DNA of 64,000 nt from Massilia eburnea (GTDB taxonomy: Bacteria; Pseudomonadota; Gammaproteobacteria; Burkholderiales; Burkholderiaceae_D). Location of the stretch: positions 306,524 to 370,523 of the forward strand of contig NZ_WNKX01000003.1 in NCBI RefSeq assembly GCF_009720745.1. The letters are read 5' to 3'. Position numbers and translations under genes: made by a program. The notes under the pieces were generated by a model that made no database searches, was not told where the DNA came from, and saw nothing but the letters and a program-made list of their open reading frames with translations. Positions 1-7,702 of this stretch are shown here, one piece after another; the stretch's first letter is position 1; each line of letters begins with the position of its first letter.

Positions 1-996
1 GCCGATCACATTCAGCAGGTCGCCCTGACTGAAGGGGGCAACTGGATTGCCTCGGCCAGCTGGCAGTTTGAGACAATGCCCCGCGCAACGCGTCTCATGT
101 GTACCTGCATCCCGACGCAAAATCGCGCCGCACTGGCCACCTCGGTGGGTGCACCCGACGTCGCCGGCGCCATGGGCAACCAGGTGACCCAGGTGCTGGC
201 TGGTTACGCGCAAGGTCATCTGGCGGCCCGCCAGGCTGGCATACCTGTCGCGCTGCTGTCACATGGCACGGTCCATGGTTGCGTCACCGAGCATGGCGTC
301 CCCATGGCCGGATCGGACCATGAATTCACCACCGGGGCGTTGTTTGACGCGGAAGCCACCGCTGTGATGCTTGGCCATATCCATCGACACCAGTCATGGA
401 CGCAAAACGGACGGCGTATCGCCTACGCCGGTTCGATTGGACGCCTGCACTATGGGGAGGATGGCGACAAAGGGGCACTGATCTGGGATGTCGATGCCAA
501 CACCGCCGGCACCGCCCTGCACCCGACACCAGCCAGGCGCACGCTGGATATCAGCTTCGATGGCCCACCAGATCTGGACAAGTTGACCCAATTCGTCGCA
601 GCACACGTCATTGAAGGAGCCTGGGTGCGCGTGCGCTGGCAGGTGCTGGAAGAGGAGCGGGCATCGGTTGATCGCGCCCGCATCGAAGGACTGTTGGCCG
701 GTGCATCCGGCGTCAAGCTGGAAGGCCGCATTATCCCAGTCGTCAGGGCAAGAGCCGCAGGCATCGCCCGCGAGCTTTCATTGCCACGGCAGATCGCCCA
801 TTGGGCGGAAGTGACTGGCGTCGATGGATCTGACCTGCTCGCGTGCTTTGAGCAACTGCGCGAAGAGAACCCCGACATGATCGCACAGAGGATCCTGCAA
901 CAATCGGCGCTGCCGGTGCCTGCCGATATCGCTGCCGCGCCACGGTCACAATCGGTCAGTCCTGGCACCATCGAACCACTGCCCCTCTTGCTCTGA
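1..996 (+). CDS. SbcD/Mre11-like metallophosphoesterase, 5' end outside window
   Basis: The reading frame is open from base 1, so the gene starts upstream and only about the last 331 codons are seen. A GHIH motif (near base 380), preceded by an LLSHG segment, is the metal-binding pattern of calcineurin-like DNA-repair nucleases of the SbcD/Mre11 type. The last 150 residues form a cap-like region without a recognisable motif. It lies 51 bp before an SbcC-like ATPase gene on the same strand, the usual arrangement of an SbcCD pair, which trims hairpins and blocked DNA ends. Family assignment is known biology; its exact role on this element (end processing during transfer or replication) is inference. 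The N-terminal catalytic motifs cannot be checked here. Confidence 0.75.
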   Translation, partial: ADHIQQVALTEGGNWIASASWQFETMPRATRLMCTCIPTQNRAALATSVGAPDVAGAMGNQVTQVLAGYAQGHLAARQAGIPVALLSHGTVHGCVTEHGVPMAGSDHEFTTGALFDAEATAVMLGHIHRHQSWTQNGRRIAYAGSIGRLHYGEDGDKGALIWDVDANTAGTALHPTPARRTLDISFDGPPDLDKLTQFVAAHVIEGAWVRVRWQVLEEERASVDRARIEGLLAGASGVKLEGRIIPVVRARAAGIARELSLPRQIAHWAEVTGVDGSDLLACFEQLREENPDMIAQRILQQSALPVPADIAAAPRSQSVSPGTIEPLPLLL

Positions 997-1047
997 CAAA
1001 CAATCGTTCGATACTGGCTCCCGGCAATTACATGAAAGGCCCCCGCC

Positions 1048-3495
1048 ATGACCCCGCTTTCTTTGACTTTGACCGGCTTCAAAGGCATTCGTGATGGCCT
1101 TGGACGCACATCCATCACGATCGACTTCGCCGAACTGACACAAGGCGCAGAACTGGTCGCCATCACCGGCCGCAACGGACGCGGAAAATCGACCATTCTG
1201 GATAACATGACGCCCTACCCCGTCATGCCCTCCAAGGCTGGCGGCGACGGACTGGGCGCGTTTTCGTACTATGACGAGATCTACCTTCCGGAAAGCCAGA
1301 AGGAATTGATCTGGGCAATGGGCGACGCGCGCTACCGCAGCCACATCGTGATCCGGGACCAAGGCAAACGTAAAACTGAAGCGTACTTGCATACGTACCG
1401 GGAAGGTCGCTGGCACCCCGTACGGCTGGAGGACGGCACACTCTCTGACGGGCGAATGGAAACCTATCAGCGCTGCGTCGAAGGCATCGCGGGCCGTTGC
1501 GCGACGTTCCTGAGCACCGCATTTTCCGCTCAGAACCGCCGCCAATTGGCTTCCTTTCGACATGCCGAGATTAAGAGCCTCCTGGCAGACCTGCTGGGCC
1601 TGGATGCGATTCGCGCTCAAGGCGAGCAGGCGAACGACACACTCCGGTTACTGCGCGCGGGCCTCCTGGGCTTGCGCCAGGCACAGACCAACCACCAGGC
1701 TGAATGTGCCAGGCTGGACACCCAGTTGCACAGCCTGGACGACGCGTCCCAACAGCTTGCACTCGCACGCCAGAACCAACAAAACGCCGCCGAGCGCCGC
1801 GAAGCGCGACGCGCCGAGTTGGCAAGACTCACTGCATGGCGCGAATCGGACAGCGTGCATGCGGCACGACGCCAGCAACTGCGACAAGAACGGCGTCATG
1901 CCATGGAGCTGGACCAGACGGCGCAGATTGATATCGATCAGCAGGAACGCGACACCAGGGCGGGCATCACGCGGCTTGAGCAAAACGCGGCACAGCGCGC
2001 GGCGCAACGCGAGCTCAACCTGGCGTCCCAGCGAGCGCAACTCGCCACGCTACGCCGTACCATCCACAGTGGCCGCCATGTCCAGCGTGCGGTCACGCGG
2101 CAGGCGTTGCTGCGCGTTGTGCTGCAGACGCGCGACCAGGCATTGGCGCATGCAGCGCAACGGGTCGCTAGACATGACGCGATCGACGCCGAGATCGTGG
2201 TCAAGGAGGCGGCTCTGGTGGCGCTTGAACGAGAAGCCGGGCAGGCAGCGCTGTCCGAACAACAGCTGCGCCGCCGCTTCGGCCTGACGAATGAAGTGCC
2301 CTGTTCCGGCACGCATTTGCAAGCGCACTGCAAACTATTGGCCGATGCGCGGGCGGCAAAGCCCCTGCTTCCCGACGCTTCAGCAAGCATCGCCAAGCTG
2401 GAACATGATCGGCAGGCATTGCGCTGCGCGTTGCTCAAGCTCAAGGCACAGGCCGCCCTCGGCGCAGGCGTGCGGGATGCACTCCGGGTAGCGCAGGCCA
2501 AACGCTGTCGCACCGAGGCGCGGTTATCATGGGAGCTTCAGTTGGCGGCACGGCAGGCAGATATTGCGCAAGCCAAGAACCTGGTCACCGAGATCGAAGA
2601 GCGTCTGTCGGCCTTACTGCACGAGGCGCCGGCCGAACAGGCTGTTTTTGACGCCGAAGCGGCGACTCTGGGGTCCCGGCTCGCAGACCTGGGGCGGCGC
2701 AGGTCAGAACAGTATGATCGCCACAGGACGTCGTTGGCCCGGATTGACGCGCTCCTGACCGAACTGCCACCTGCGTTCGACGACGCTGCGCTGGCCCGTG
2801 CCGTCGCGGCTAACGCCCAGGCTGCGGCGTTCCACGCCAGCGCGGAACAGGCGCTGGAAGCGGCGCTGGCCGCCGTGCAACGCCGTGAAGCACTGCAGCA
2901 TCAGCGCGCCCAATGCAGCGCGCATTGCCTCGCCCTCGATCGCCAGATCTCCAGGGTCGAGGACGAGATCGTCCGCTGGTCCCTATTTGCCAAATGCATG
3001 GGCAACGATGGCATCATCGCGCTGGCCATTGACGATGCTGGTCCCGAACTATCGTCGAGGACCAATCAGCTGCTGCTGTCCTGTTATGGTGCGCGTTTCA
3101 CGGTTGCGATCAACACCCAGCTTGCCAACGCCAAAGGTGACGTGAAGGAAGGGTTCGAGATCACCGTGCACGACGCAATGCGCAACACCTCCAAGAACGT
3201 CGCCAAGATGAGCGGTGGCGAGCGCATCTGGATCAACGAATGCCTGACGCGCGCGATGGCGCTCTACCTGGCCGAAGCATCCACCTGCCGCTCCAGCACC
3301 CTGTTTTCGGATGAGGCCGACGGTGCATTTGATGCTCAGCATAAGCGCCAATTCATGGCCATGAAACGCGAAGTGCTGCGCATCGGTGGCTACACTCAGG
3401 AATATTTCATTTCTCACACATCGGAACTCAGCGCCATGGCCGATGCCGTGATCGATTTGGATCAGTACATATCGACCGACGTGCCGATCGACTAG
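1048..3495 (+). CDS. SbcC-like ATPase (AAA/SMC-type exonuclease subunit)
   Basis: This 815-residue protein has a Walker A motif GRNGRGKST at residues 41-49, a long arginine- and glutamine-rich coiled-coil middle, an ABC signature (SGGE at about 722) and a Walker B segment (LFSDEAD at about 752) followed by a D-loop region and a switch histidine (ISHT). This is the SbcC/Rad50 plan: head, coiled coil, apex, coiled coil, head. The apex at about residues 419-428 has cysteines eight residues apart with two histidines between them, not the usual CxxC zinc hook. The start is preceded by a weak purine-rich site 3' of the SbcD-like gene. It probably works with that protein as an ATP-driven nuclease. 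It is shorter than E. coli SbcC (about 1,050 residues). Confidence 0.85.
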   Translation: MTPLSLTLTGFKGIRDGLGRTSITIDFAELTQGAELVAITGRNGRGKSTILDNMTPYPVMPSKAGGDGLGAFSYYDEIYLPESQKELIWAMGDARYRSHIVIRDQGKRKTEAYLHTYREGRWHPVRLEDGTLSDGRMETYQRCVEGIAGRCATFLSTAFSAQNRRQLASFRHAEIKSLLADLLGLDAIRAQGEQANDTLRLLRAGLLGLRQAQTNHQAECARLDTQLHSLDDASQQLALARQNQQNAAERREARRAELARLTAWRESDSVHAARRQQLRQERRHAMELDQTAQIDIDQQERDTRAGITRLEQNAAQRAAQRELNLASQRAQLATLRRTIHSGRHVQRAVTRQALLRVVLQTRDQALAHAAQRVARHDAIDAEIVVKEAALVALEREAGQAALSEQQLRRRFGLTNEVPCSGTHLQAHCKLLADARAAKPLLPDASASIAKLEHDRQALRCALLKLKAQAALGAGVRDALRVAQAKRCRTEARLSWELQLAARQADIAQAKNLVTEIEERLSALLHEAPAEQAVFDAEAATLGSRLADLGRRRSEQYDRHRTSLARIDALLTELPPAFDDAALARAVAANAQAAAFHASAEQALEAALAAVQRREALQHQRAQCSAHCLALDRQISRVEDEIVRWSLFAKCMGNDGIIALAIDDAGPELSSRTNQLLLSCYGARFTVAINTQLANAKGDVKEGFEITVHDAMRNTSKNVAKMSGGERIWINECLTRAMALYLAEASTCRSSTLFSDEADGAFDAQHKRQFMAMKREVLRIGGYTQEYFISHTSELSAMADAVIDLDQYISTDVPID

Positions 3496-3613
3496 CGGCC
3501 TGCCGCAACAATTCGTGCTTCGGAACGCTTTGGTTTAAACCGGTCTTCGCGCTGCGTATCGTCATCGTAGCTGTAGCCTGCCACCAACAAAACAGAAGTT
3601 GGTTGTGCGCGCG

Positions 3614-3636
3614 GTTCGCACCGCGAACGCTAGCGT
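3614..3636. promoter_or_regulatory. Two adjacent perfect palindromes before the 3.7-kb gene
   Basis: GTTCGC-ACC-GCGAAC (3614-3628) is a perfect inverted repeat and is followed directly by the perfect palindrome ACGCTAGCGT (3627-3636). They lie about 65 bp before the start at 3700 and 120 bp after the SbcC-like stop. They could be an operator or a terminator stem. No run of T follows, so an operator is somewhat more likely. Function is inference. Confidence 0.4.
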
Positions 3637-3699
3637 GCTAACGTATTGACATCACCAGCCGTGGCAATTGGCCAATCGAAGCCAAGCCGAAGGGTGAAT

Positions 3700-4050
3700 A
3701 TGGAGACAATTGTGCCATTTGATCTTCCGGAACGCCGGACAGGCGTTCATATGGCAAGCGTCGTGGACGGTGCGCTCGTCCTGGCCGCGAAATGCGGTTG
3801 GCGCTATGCCATTGCCTATCTCATCAGCGAACGAGTCCCATCACCGATCATCCAGCGATTGCTTTTCGGCGGCGGAAAAGTCCGCAACCGTTCCGGCATT
3901 GCCGACGATGCGCCCAGTTGGCGGGGCCCCGACGCCGATGACATGAAAAGCCTCTTCGATTCGTTACGCCAGCGTGAGCCGACACATCCGTCGACCCAAG
4001 GCGGGCCGCCACGCGCCTCGCGCGCGTACGCACATTACGACAGCGACTAA
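3700..4050 (+). CDS. Hypothetical protein, 116 residues
   Basis: I do not recognise this protein. The ATG at 3700 is chosen because a GAAGGG ribosome-binding site lies 6 bases before it; a TTG at 3646 in the same frame lacks one. The N-terminal half is mixed hydrophobic (an alanine-rich stretch around residues 22-45 ending in a YLISE segment) and the C-terminal 50 residues are polar and proline-rich, so probably disordered. No signal peptide or clear membrane helix is seen. It lies between the SbcC-like and PRTRC E-like genes on the same strand, so it is likely an accessory gene of the element. Confidence 0.55.
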   Translation: METIVPFDLPERRTGVHMASVVDGALVLAAKCGWRYAIAYLISERVPSPIIQRLLFGGGKVRNRSGIADDAPSWRGPDADDMKSLFDSLRQREPTHPSTQGGPPRASRAYAHYDSD

Positions 4051-4365
4051 GCGCCTGGAACAAGCGCCACGCGGCCTCACGAAACGTGGCGCGCACGGAT
4101 GTTCCTACGCATACGGCATGGGCTATCGTACGTCAAGCAGGAGGCGCTACTCGGCCTAACCGTCCTACTATCGCCCGCACCCATCGGCTGCGCCAAGCTG
4201 CCCAACTTATCTACCTCGAAACGGCCCCCAGTCGGGCTGCTGGCAACACCTTGGGCATGCTCGCCAGCCGGCTCCCTATGTTCAGCGAGCTCCCTCACGC
4301 ACTAGACTGCGCATCCTCAGCCAGTACCATGGCCTTACGGTACGTCACGGAGAAGGGGCATCGAG
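4051..4365. other. Intergenic region without a convincing gene
   Basis: Short overlapping frames exist here but none has a ribosome-binding site or protein-like composition. The last 15 bases hold the AGAAGGGG ribosome-binding site of the next gene. Confidence 0.5.
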
Positions 4366-4845
4366 ATGAGCTTGTTTACTGAACTGTTTGCGCTGACGAA
4401 ATCCAGGCGATTCACCATGATCGCCAGTTCCGATCATGACACCGGATTGCTGACCCTGTGCATGATGCCGCGCGTGATGAACGAAACAGAAGGGCATTAC
4501 TGCAAGGGCCTTACTTTGACCGCCAAGCCGGAGGACTTTGACACGGACTTCGTGACGCTCATGGCCTCATACCGTATAAAAATCATCCCGCTCCTGGACC
4601 AAGTAAAGGAAGCGATGGACGCCATCGAGACGATGGCACGGGACGTCCAATTGGCCGGGACGTCCAATCCGTCTGCGCATTCCAGCGCGACGAGCGTGCC
4701 CTCGACATTGAAGCCGTCGATGAATGAGCCTGCCGCATTGCGCGAAAGGGCCGCGGCATACTACGCTGCGTCGGCGGGCGACTGCGACGCAGACGACGAA
4801 CCAAATCTTGACTGGATGAAGAATCGACAGCCGGAGCTTTTCTAA
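4366..4845 (+). CDS. PRTRC system protein E-like
   Basis: The 159-residue product begins MSLFTEL and contains a central LTLTAKPEDFDTDF segment followed by a helical, acidic region. This resembles my recollection of PRTRC protein E, one of the small proteins of the ParB-related, ThiF-related cassette found on plasmids and conjugative elements. The biochemical role of protein E is unknown. An AGAAGGGG site lies 7 bases before the ATG. The last 60 residues are low-complexity and end in a short acidic-aromatic tail. Protein D of the same system is encoded 22 kb away; the other PRTRC members are not seen in this window. The assignment rests on pattern memory and could be tested with the PRTRC protein E profile. 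Confidence 0.55.
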   Translation: MSLFTELFALTKSRRFTMIASSDHDTGLLTLCMMPRVMNETEGHYCKGLTLTAKPEDFDTDFVTLMASYRIKIIPLLDQVKEAMDAIETMARDVQLAGTSNPSAHSSATSVPSTLKPSMNEPAALRERAAAYYAASAGDCDADDEPNLDWMKNRQPELF

Positions 4846-4853
4846 TCGGAGCC

Positions 4854-5180
4854 ATGCCCATGATCATCACGCTCCCCGCCTCCTCCTCGCCCAAAAGGGA
4901 TGAGCACTTCTACTGCGCTACGCGGTTCGTGGCGTCGTCATTTCAGCGCATTCTTGCAACGCAGAGTGGTCTGACGGGCACCGATTCCTACTGCCTAGCA
5001 GGCCCAGGTCCTGCTCCCAACTGGCCATTCCACTGTGCGGCTCGGCATAATTGCGGGCCACATCGAGGCATCAGCTCGCATCCGGGCGGCAGGCGGTGCG
5101 CTCCGATTTCCTTGAATGCGGGATCGGCGTCACTATCGCTGACACGAAGGTCACCGGGCGCCCCACATACCGAAAGAGAA
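4854..5180 (+). other. Possible decayed gene after the protein E-like gene
   Basis: An ATG at 4854, 8 bp after the previous stop and with a CGGAG site, opens a frame whose first 40 residues look protein-like but which then becomes proline-, cysteine- and histidine-rich. Around 5030-5100 another frame looks more protein-like (an LGIIAGHIEASARIRAAGG segment). This suggests a frameshifted remnant, perhaps of a further PRTRC gene. The plus frame stays open to 5429, but past 5180 it would run through the hairpin and the opposite-strand gene. Confidence 0.25.
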
Positions 5181-5221
5181 CCGGCGTCTGCCAGCCCAGG
5201 AAAAGGGCTGGCAGACGCCGG
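5181..5221 (-). terminator. Long hairpin between convergent genes
   Basis: The arms at 5181-5197 and 5205-5221 are perfect reverse complements over 17 bp, with a 7-base loop. The hairpin lies 11 bp beyond the stop of the leftward gene at 5233. Read on the minus strand it is followed by a T-rich tail, TTCTCTTTC, so it most likely ends leftward transcription and may also stop rightward transcription from the protein E-like gene. A 17-bp perfect stem is long for a plain terminator. Confidence 0.7.
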
Positions 5222-5232
5222 AAAGGGGCATA

Positions 5233-5661
5233 TCAAGCTTCTAATGCTGCAGCAAGCTTGGCTGCTTTCTGAACGAGCGCCTGTTCACGACGCGGGCAGA
5301 CATCGTAGCCGTGCCCCCAGCGGTAACTACGCACGCAATGGCAATCACATCGCCGCGCCAACGCCGACATGCGTGCAGCGACAAAGCCGTCCATCCACAT
5401 ACTTACCAACTGCGGGCGGCAGGCGATAACCATGGGGACGCTCGTTGCGCCCTGAAAAAAGGCATCAAAGCCGAGTTGATGGAAGCGCTGGAAGGCCTCG
5501 GTCATGCGCTCCTCGGTTTCCGGCAAGCGGACATCGAATGCAGCGCGTGCGTCCTCAAACTCACGGCACTCCGATTGGCCCGGCACCAACCCAGCGTCGT
5601 CCCAATTTGCATTGGGACACGCCGGTGCGGACCATTCTCCCGCGTCAGGCAATCTGGTCAT
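5233..5661 (-). CDS. Hypothetical cysteine-containing protein, 142 residues
   Basis: I do not recognise the family. The ATG at 5661 has a GAGGAG site and overlaps the 3' end of the upstream gene, so the two are probably co-translated. The protein has an acidic N-terminal third, a central segment around EERMTEAFQRFHQLGFDAFF, and a C-terminal part with three closely spaced cysteines (RRCDCHC), a YRWGHGYDVCPRRE segment and an alanine-rich helical tail. The cysteines could bind a metal, which is inference. A long hairpin follows the stop codon. Confidence 0.6.
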   Translation of the reverse strand: MTRLPDAGEWSAPACPNANWDDAGLVPGQSECREFEDARAAFDVRLPETEERMTEAFQRFHQLGFDAFFQGATSVPMVIACRPQLVSMWMDGFVAARMSALARRCDCHCVRSYRWGHGYDVCPRREQALVQKAAKLAAALEA

Positions 5662-5929
5662 GGTCGAACTCCTCGGGCATATGAAGCAACGAGTGCTCGT
5701 CAATGCCACCGTATTGCGAACATATGTCCCGTGCGGAGCACAGGACGCCATTGCGTAAGTTACAGAAGCAGATACAGGTACGGTTCGTCCGAATGAATGG
5801 CGTGCCGTCCTTCGACTGCAGCCTGCACCCTGGACGCAACGCTTCCAACTGAACGACGACAGGTTCGTTGCAGGCGCTGTCTGCCGCACGCATCGCCGCC
5901 TCGATTACTACTGAACAGTCTGATTTCAT
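5645..5929 (-). CDS. Hypothetical cysteine-rich protein, 94 residues
   Basis: First gene of a two-gene leftward operon. The ATG at 5929 follows a strong GGAGGTC site. The product contains eight cysteines, several in the central RTNRTCICFCNLRNGVLCSARDIC region (residues 48-69), suggesting a small metal-binding or disulfide-rich domain. It overlaps the next gene by 17 bp. A repeated palindrome at 5940-5961 sits immediately upstream of its ribosome-binding site. No known family is recognised. Confidence 0.6.
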   Translation of the reverse strand: MKSDCSVVIEAAMRAADSACNEPVVVQLEALRPGCRLQSKDGTPFIRTNRTCICFCNLRNGVLCSARDICSQYGGIDEHSLLHMPEEFDHDQIA

Positions 5930-5939
5930 GTTGACCTCC

Positions 5940-5961
5940 GTGTTCCAACACGTTGTGTTCC
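5940..5961. promoter_or_regulatory. Candidate operator with overlapping GTGTT/AACAC inverted repeats
   Basis: The order GTGTT-CC-AACAC-GTT-GTGTT-CC gives two overlapping perfect inverted repeats that share the central AACAC, plus a direct repeat of GTGTTCC. It lies directly upstream of the ribosome-binding site of the leftward operon at 5929, where a repressor would block transcription or early elongation. Function is inference from position and symmetry. Confidence 0.45.
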
Positions 5962-6130
5962 CTCAATTGCAGATGTCGCCATCGTCGCGCTGATCGCGTG
6001 GTCAGCCAAAACGAAAGCCTGTGGTTGAATGCACGGTTTTTCGTGCTTATCATGAACTGCAAGCTGGCATGCCTTCGGGCATCGCTGACCAGCGTCACCA
6101 ATCAGGAGACTGCCTCTTCGGCAGGAAGAC

Positions 6131-6346
6131 ATGCTGCGACTGGGACAACACGTTCGATTGACTCCGAAGGAGATCGAGTACTTCACGCGCCTTACGGGCT
6201 TTGCACCAGTGGGCATCAAGCGACTCGACGACCTCCATTCCTATATCAAGCGCTGCAAACGCCATTACTGGGGGACGTCACCCGATACCGTGGCATTGCA
6301 CCAGTTGATCGACGACGCCCTTTCCCGCTGCACAGGTTCCGGCTAA
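6131..6346 (+). CDS. Hypothetical protein, 71 residues
   Basis: A small basic protein with a CAGGAAG ribosome-binding site before the ATG. Residues 1-25 (TPKEIEYFTRLTG) and the RCKRHYWG segment suggest a compact helical fold. No family is recognised. It ends 4 bp from the end of a convergent gene at 6351, which supports it as a real gene. Confidence 0.55.
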   Translation: MLRLGQHVRLTPKEIEYFTRLTGFAPVGIKRLDDLHSYIKRCKRHYWGTSPDTVALHQLIDDALSRCTGSG

Positions 6347-6350
6347 CGGC

Positions 6351-6809
6351 TCAGGCCTGCTTCGCTTTGGCCTTCACAGCCTCTTCCGGCGCCGCGTTCG
6401 ACTTGTCGGCCTTGCCGTTACGTCGAAACTTGCGCATCTGCCGCACCGCTGGTTCATCGGTGCCGGCCCACGCCACAGTGACAGCCCCAAGGAAACCAAG
6501 TCCGTCTCGGATAACCTCGATAGGCCACCCGATCAGCAACCTGCCAACGAGATGAAACGCTCGAGCCACATGTTTTGCCCTTGCACGACGCGCTTTCCCT
6601 TGCCTGAGGGACTGCCGGCAGCGCAGATACAGACCGAAATGCCTGGCCTTGACTTCCCGATCCGACTCCAGTTGCTCGATCAGGTCCGCGGCAATCACCG
6701 GATCACCAGCCTTCCGGTAAAACTGCACCCAGACCCTTTCTTCTTCCCTGCTTGTCCAGCGATCGGATTTGGAACCACGACGAATTTCCTTTTCCACGAT
6801 AACCTCCAT
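6351..6809 (-). CDS. Hypothetical membrane-associated protein, about 152 residues
   Basis: The chosen ATG at 6809 (MEVIVEKE) is preceded by a purine-rich GGGGCGAG stretch; an in-frame start at 6863 is possible. The protein has a charged N-terminal half (RRGSKSDRWTSREEE, then a RecA-like-looking but unassigned helical region), one likely membrane segment around residues 95-115 (LIGWPIEVIRDGLGFLGAV) and a lysine- and alanine-rich tail. I cannot assign a function. Orientation is opposite to the gene on its left, with a 4-bp gap between the two stops. Confidence 0.55.
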   Translation of the reverse strand: MEVIVEKEIRRGSKSDRWTSREEERVWVQFYRKAGDPVIAADLIEQLESDREVKARHFGLYLRCRQSLRQGKARRARAKHVARAFHLVGRLLIGWPIEVIRDGLGFLGAVTVAWAGTDEPAVRQMRKFRRNGKADKSNAAPEEAVKAKAKQA

Positions 6810-6957
6810 CGAAATCGCGGAAGCTCGCCCCCCATACGGGAGCCACTGCTCCCGCATCAGCACGCAAATGATTGGTCAAGACAGGTGCTCTTGCCCTTTC
6901 CAACTCATCCTTCGTCACACGGATCCACGCAGGATCCGAAGAAAACGTCGCCTGACA

Positions 6958-7221
6958 TTACAATGACCAGGTGCGAAGAACAGCACTCAGAACACGCTTC
7001 ATTCCATGCCGCGCCACAGCCAATGGCGGACGGACCAACGCGCAGATATCGCTGTCCCCGCAACCAGCCCGTGACGGCGTACGATGCCGTTCCTTGCTGC
7101 TTCCTTGCCGAGCATGGGGCCAAACCTGGCGATGAACCCTCGAGTTCTTGGCACCGCAAAGGCCGCCAAGCAAAACACAAGCTGCGCCGTACTGGATAGC
7201 GGGATTGAGCTTTAGGGACAT
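6958..7221 (-). CDS. Possible small protein, 87 residues
   Basis: The ATG at 7221 has a strong GAAGGAG site 5 bases upstream. The first 30 residues are hydrophobic (YGAACVLLGGLCGA), like a membrane anchor or signal segment. The remainder is arginine-rich and less protein-like, and a neighbouring frame looks better there, so a frameshift is possible. No family is recognised. Confidence 0.35.
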   Translation of the reverse strand: MSLKLNPAIQYGAACVLLGGLCGAKNSRVHRQVWPHARQGSSKERHRTPSRAGCGDSDICALVRPPLAVARHGMKRVLSAVLRTWSL

Positions 7222-7338
7222 GATGCTTCTCCTTCGAAGAAATGAGGAAACAGCAGTGCCCCGGCCGGGGATGCTGAGATCCCCAAGCGATGACACCGAA
7301 TGGCGTCATTAGGATAGCGCTCGGCACACGAGCGAAAA

Positions 7339-7371
7339 TAAGGCCCAGGAATCGAGAGACTCCGGGCCTTA
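7339..7371. terminator. Hairpin, possible terminator
   Basis: TAAGGCCC at 7339-7346 pairs perfectly with GGGCCTTA at 7364-7371, and an inner GGA/TCC pair extends the stem after one mismatch. No long T-run follows on either strand, so this could also be a regulatory stem. Confidence 0.35.
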
Positions 7372-7580
7372 ACCTTGGAAGCGAGGGAATTACGGGCTTC
7401 CCATGGTGCGATTCGCATCGCACCTTCGGTACCCAGTACGAGCTGGGCGGGAGACAACCACTTGCGTGGCAACACCAGGTAGCGGACCTGGTACTGATTG
7501 ACGGGTGACGACCGCAACGCCTTCGGCAGAACCGCCGGAGGATCTCGCTACAATTCCGTGATGGAGCGTGGCGAGAGCAT

Positions 7581-7599
7581 TGTGAGAGCGATTCTCACA
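7581..7599. promoter_or_regulatory. Perfect 7-bp inverted repeat
   Basis: TGTGAGA, a five-base spacer and TCTCACA form a 19-bp symmetric site in the gap downstream of the leftward oxidoreductase operon. It resembles a dimeric-repressor operator in size, but no clear gene starts next to it. Confidence 0.35.
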
Positions 7600-7702
7600 G
7601 TAAGCAACGATATTTTTGCACCGGTTTCCCGGACCTTCAAGGATTCTATCGGGAACGTCCACCGCAAATGCATAACCCCTGGAAGGTCATTGCTCAACCG
7701 GA

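Larger units (their letters stand above)
7222..7702. other. Intergenic region with two hairpins
   Basis: No convincing gene is seen. A plus-strand frame from 7561 starts with an ATG but lacks a good ribosome-binding site and becomes proline-rich. The two inverted repeats are listed separately. Confidence 0.4.

Noticed and set aside
3646..3699. An earlier TTG start for the gene at 3700
   Set aside because: No ribosome-binding site, while the ATG at 3700 has GAAGGG at good spacing.
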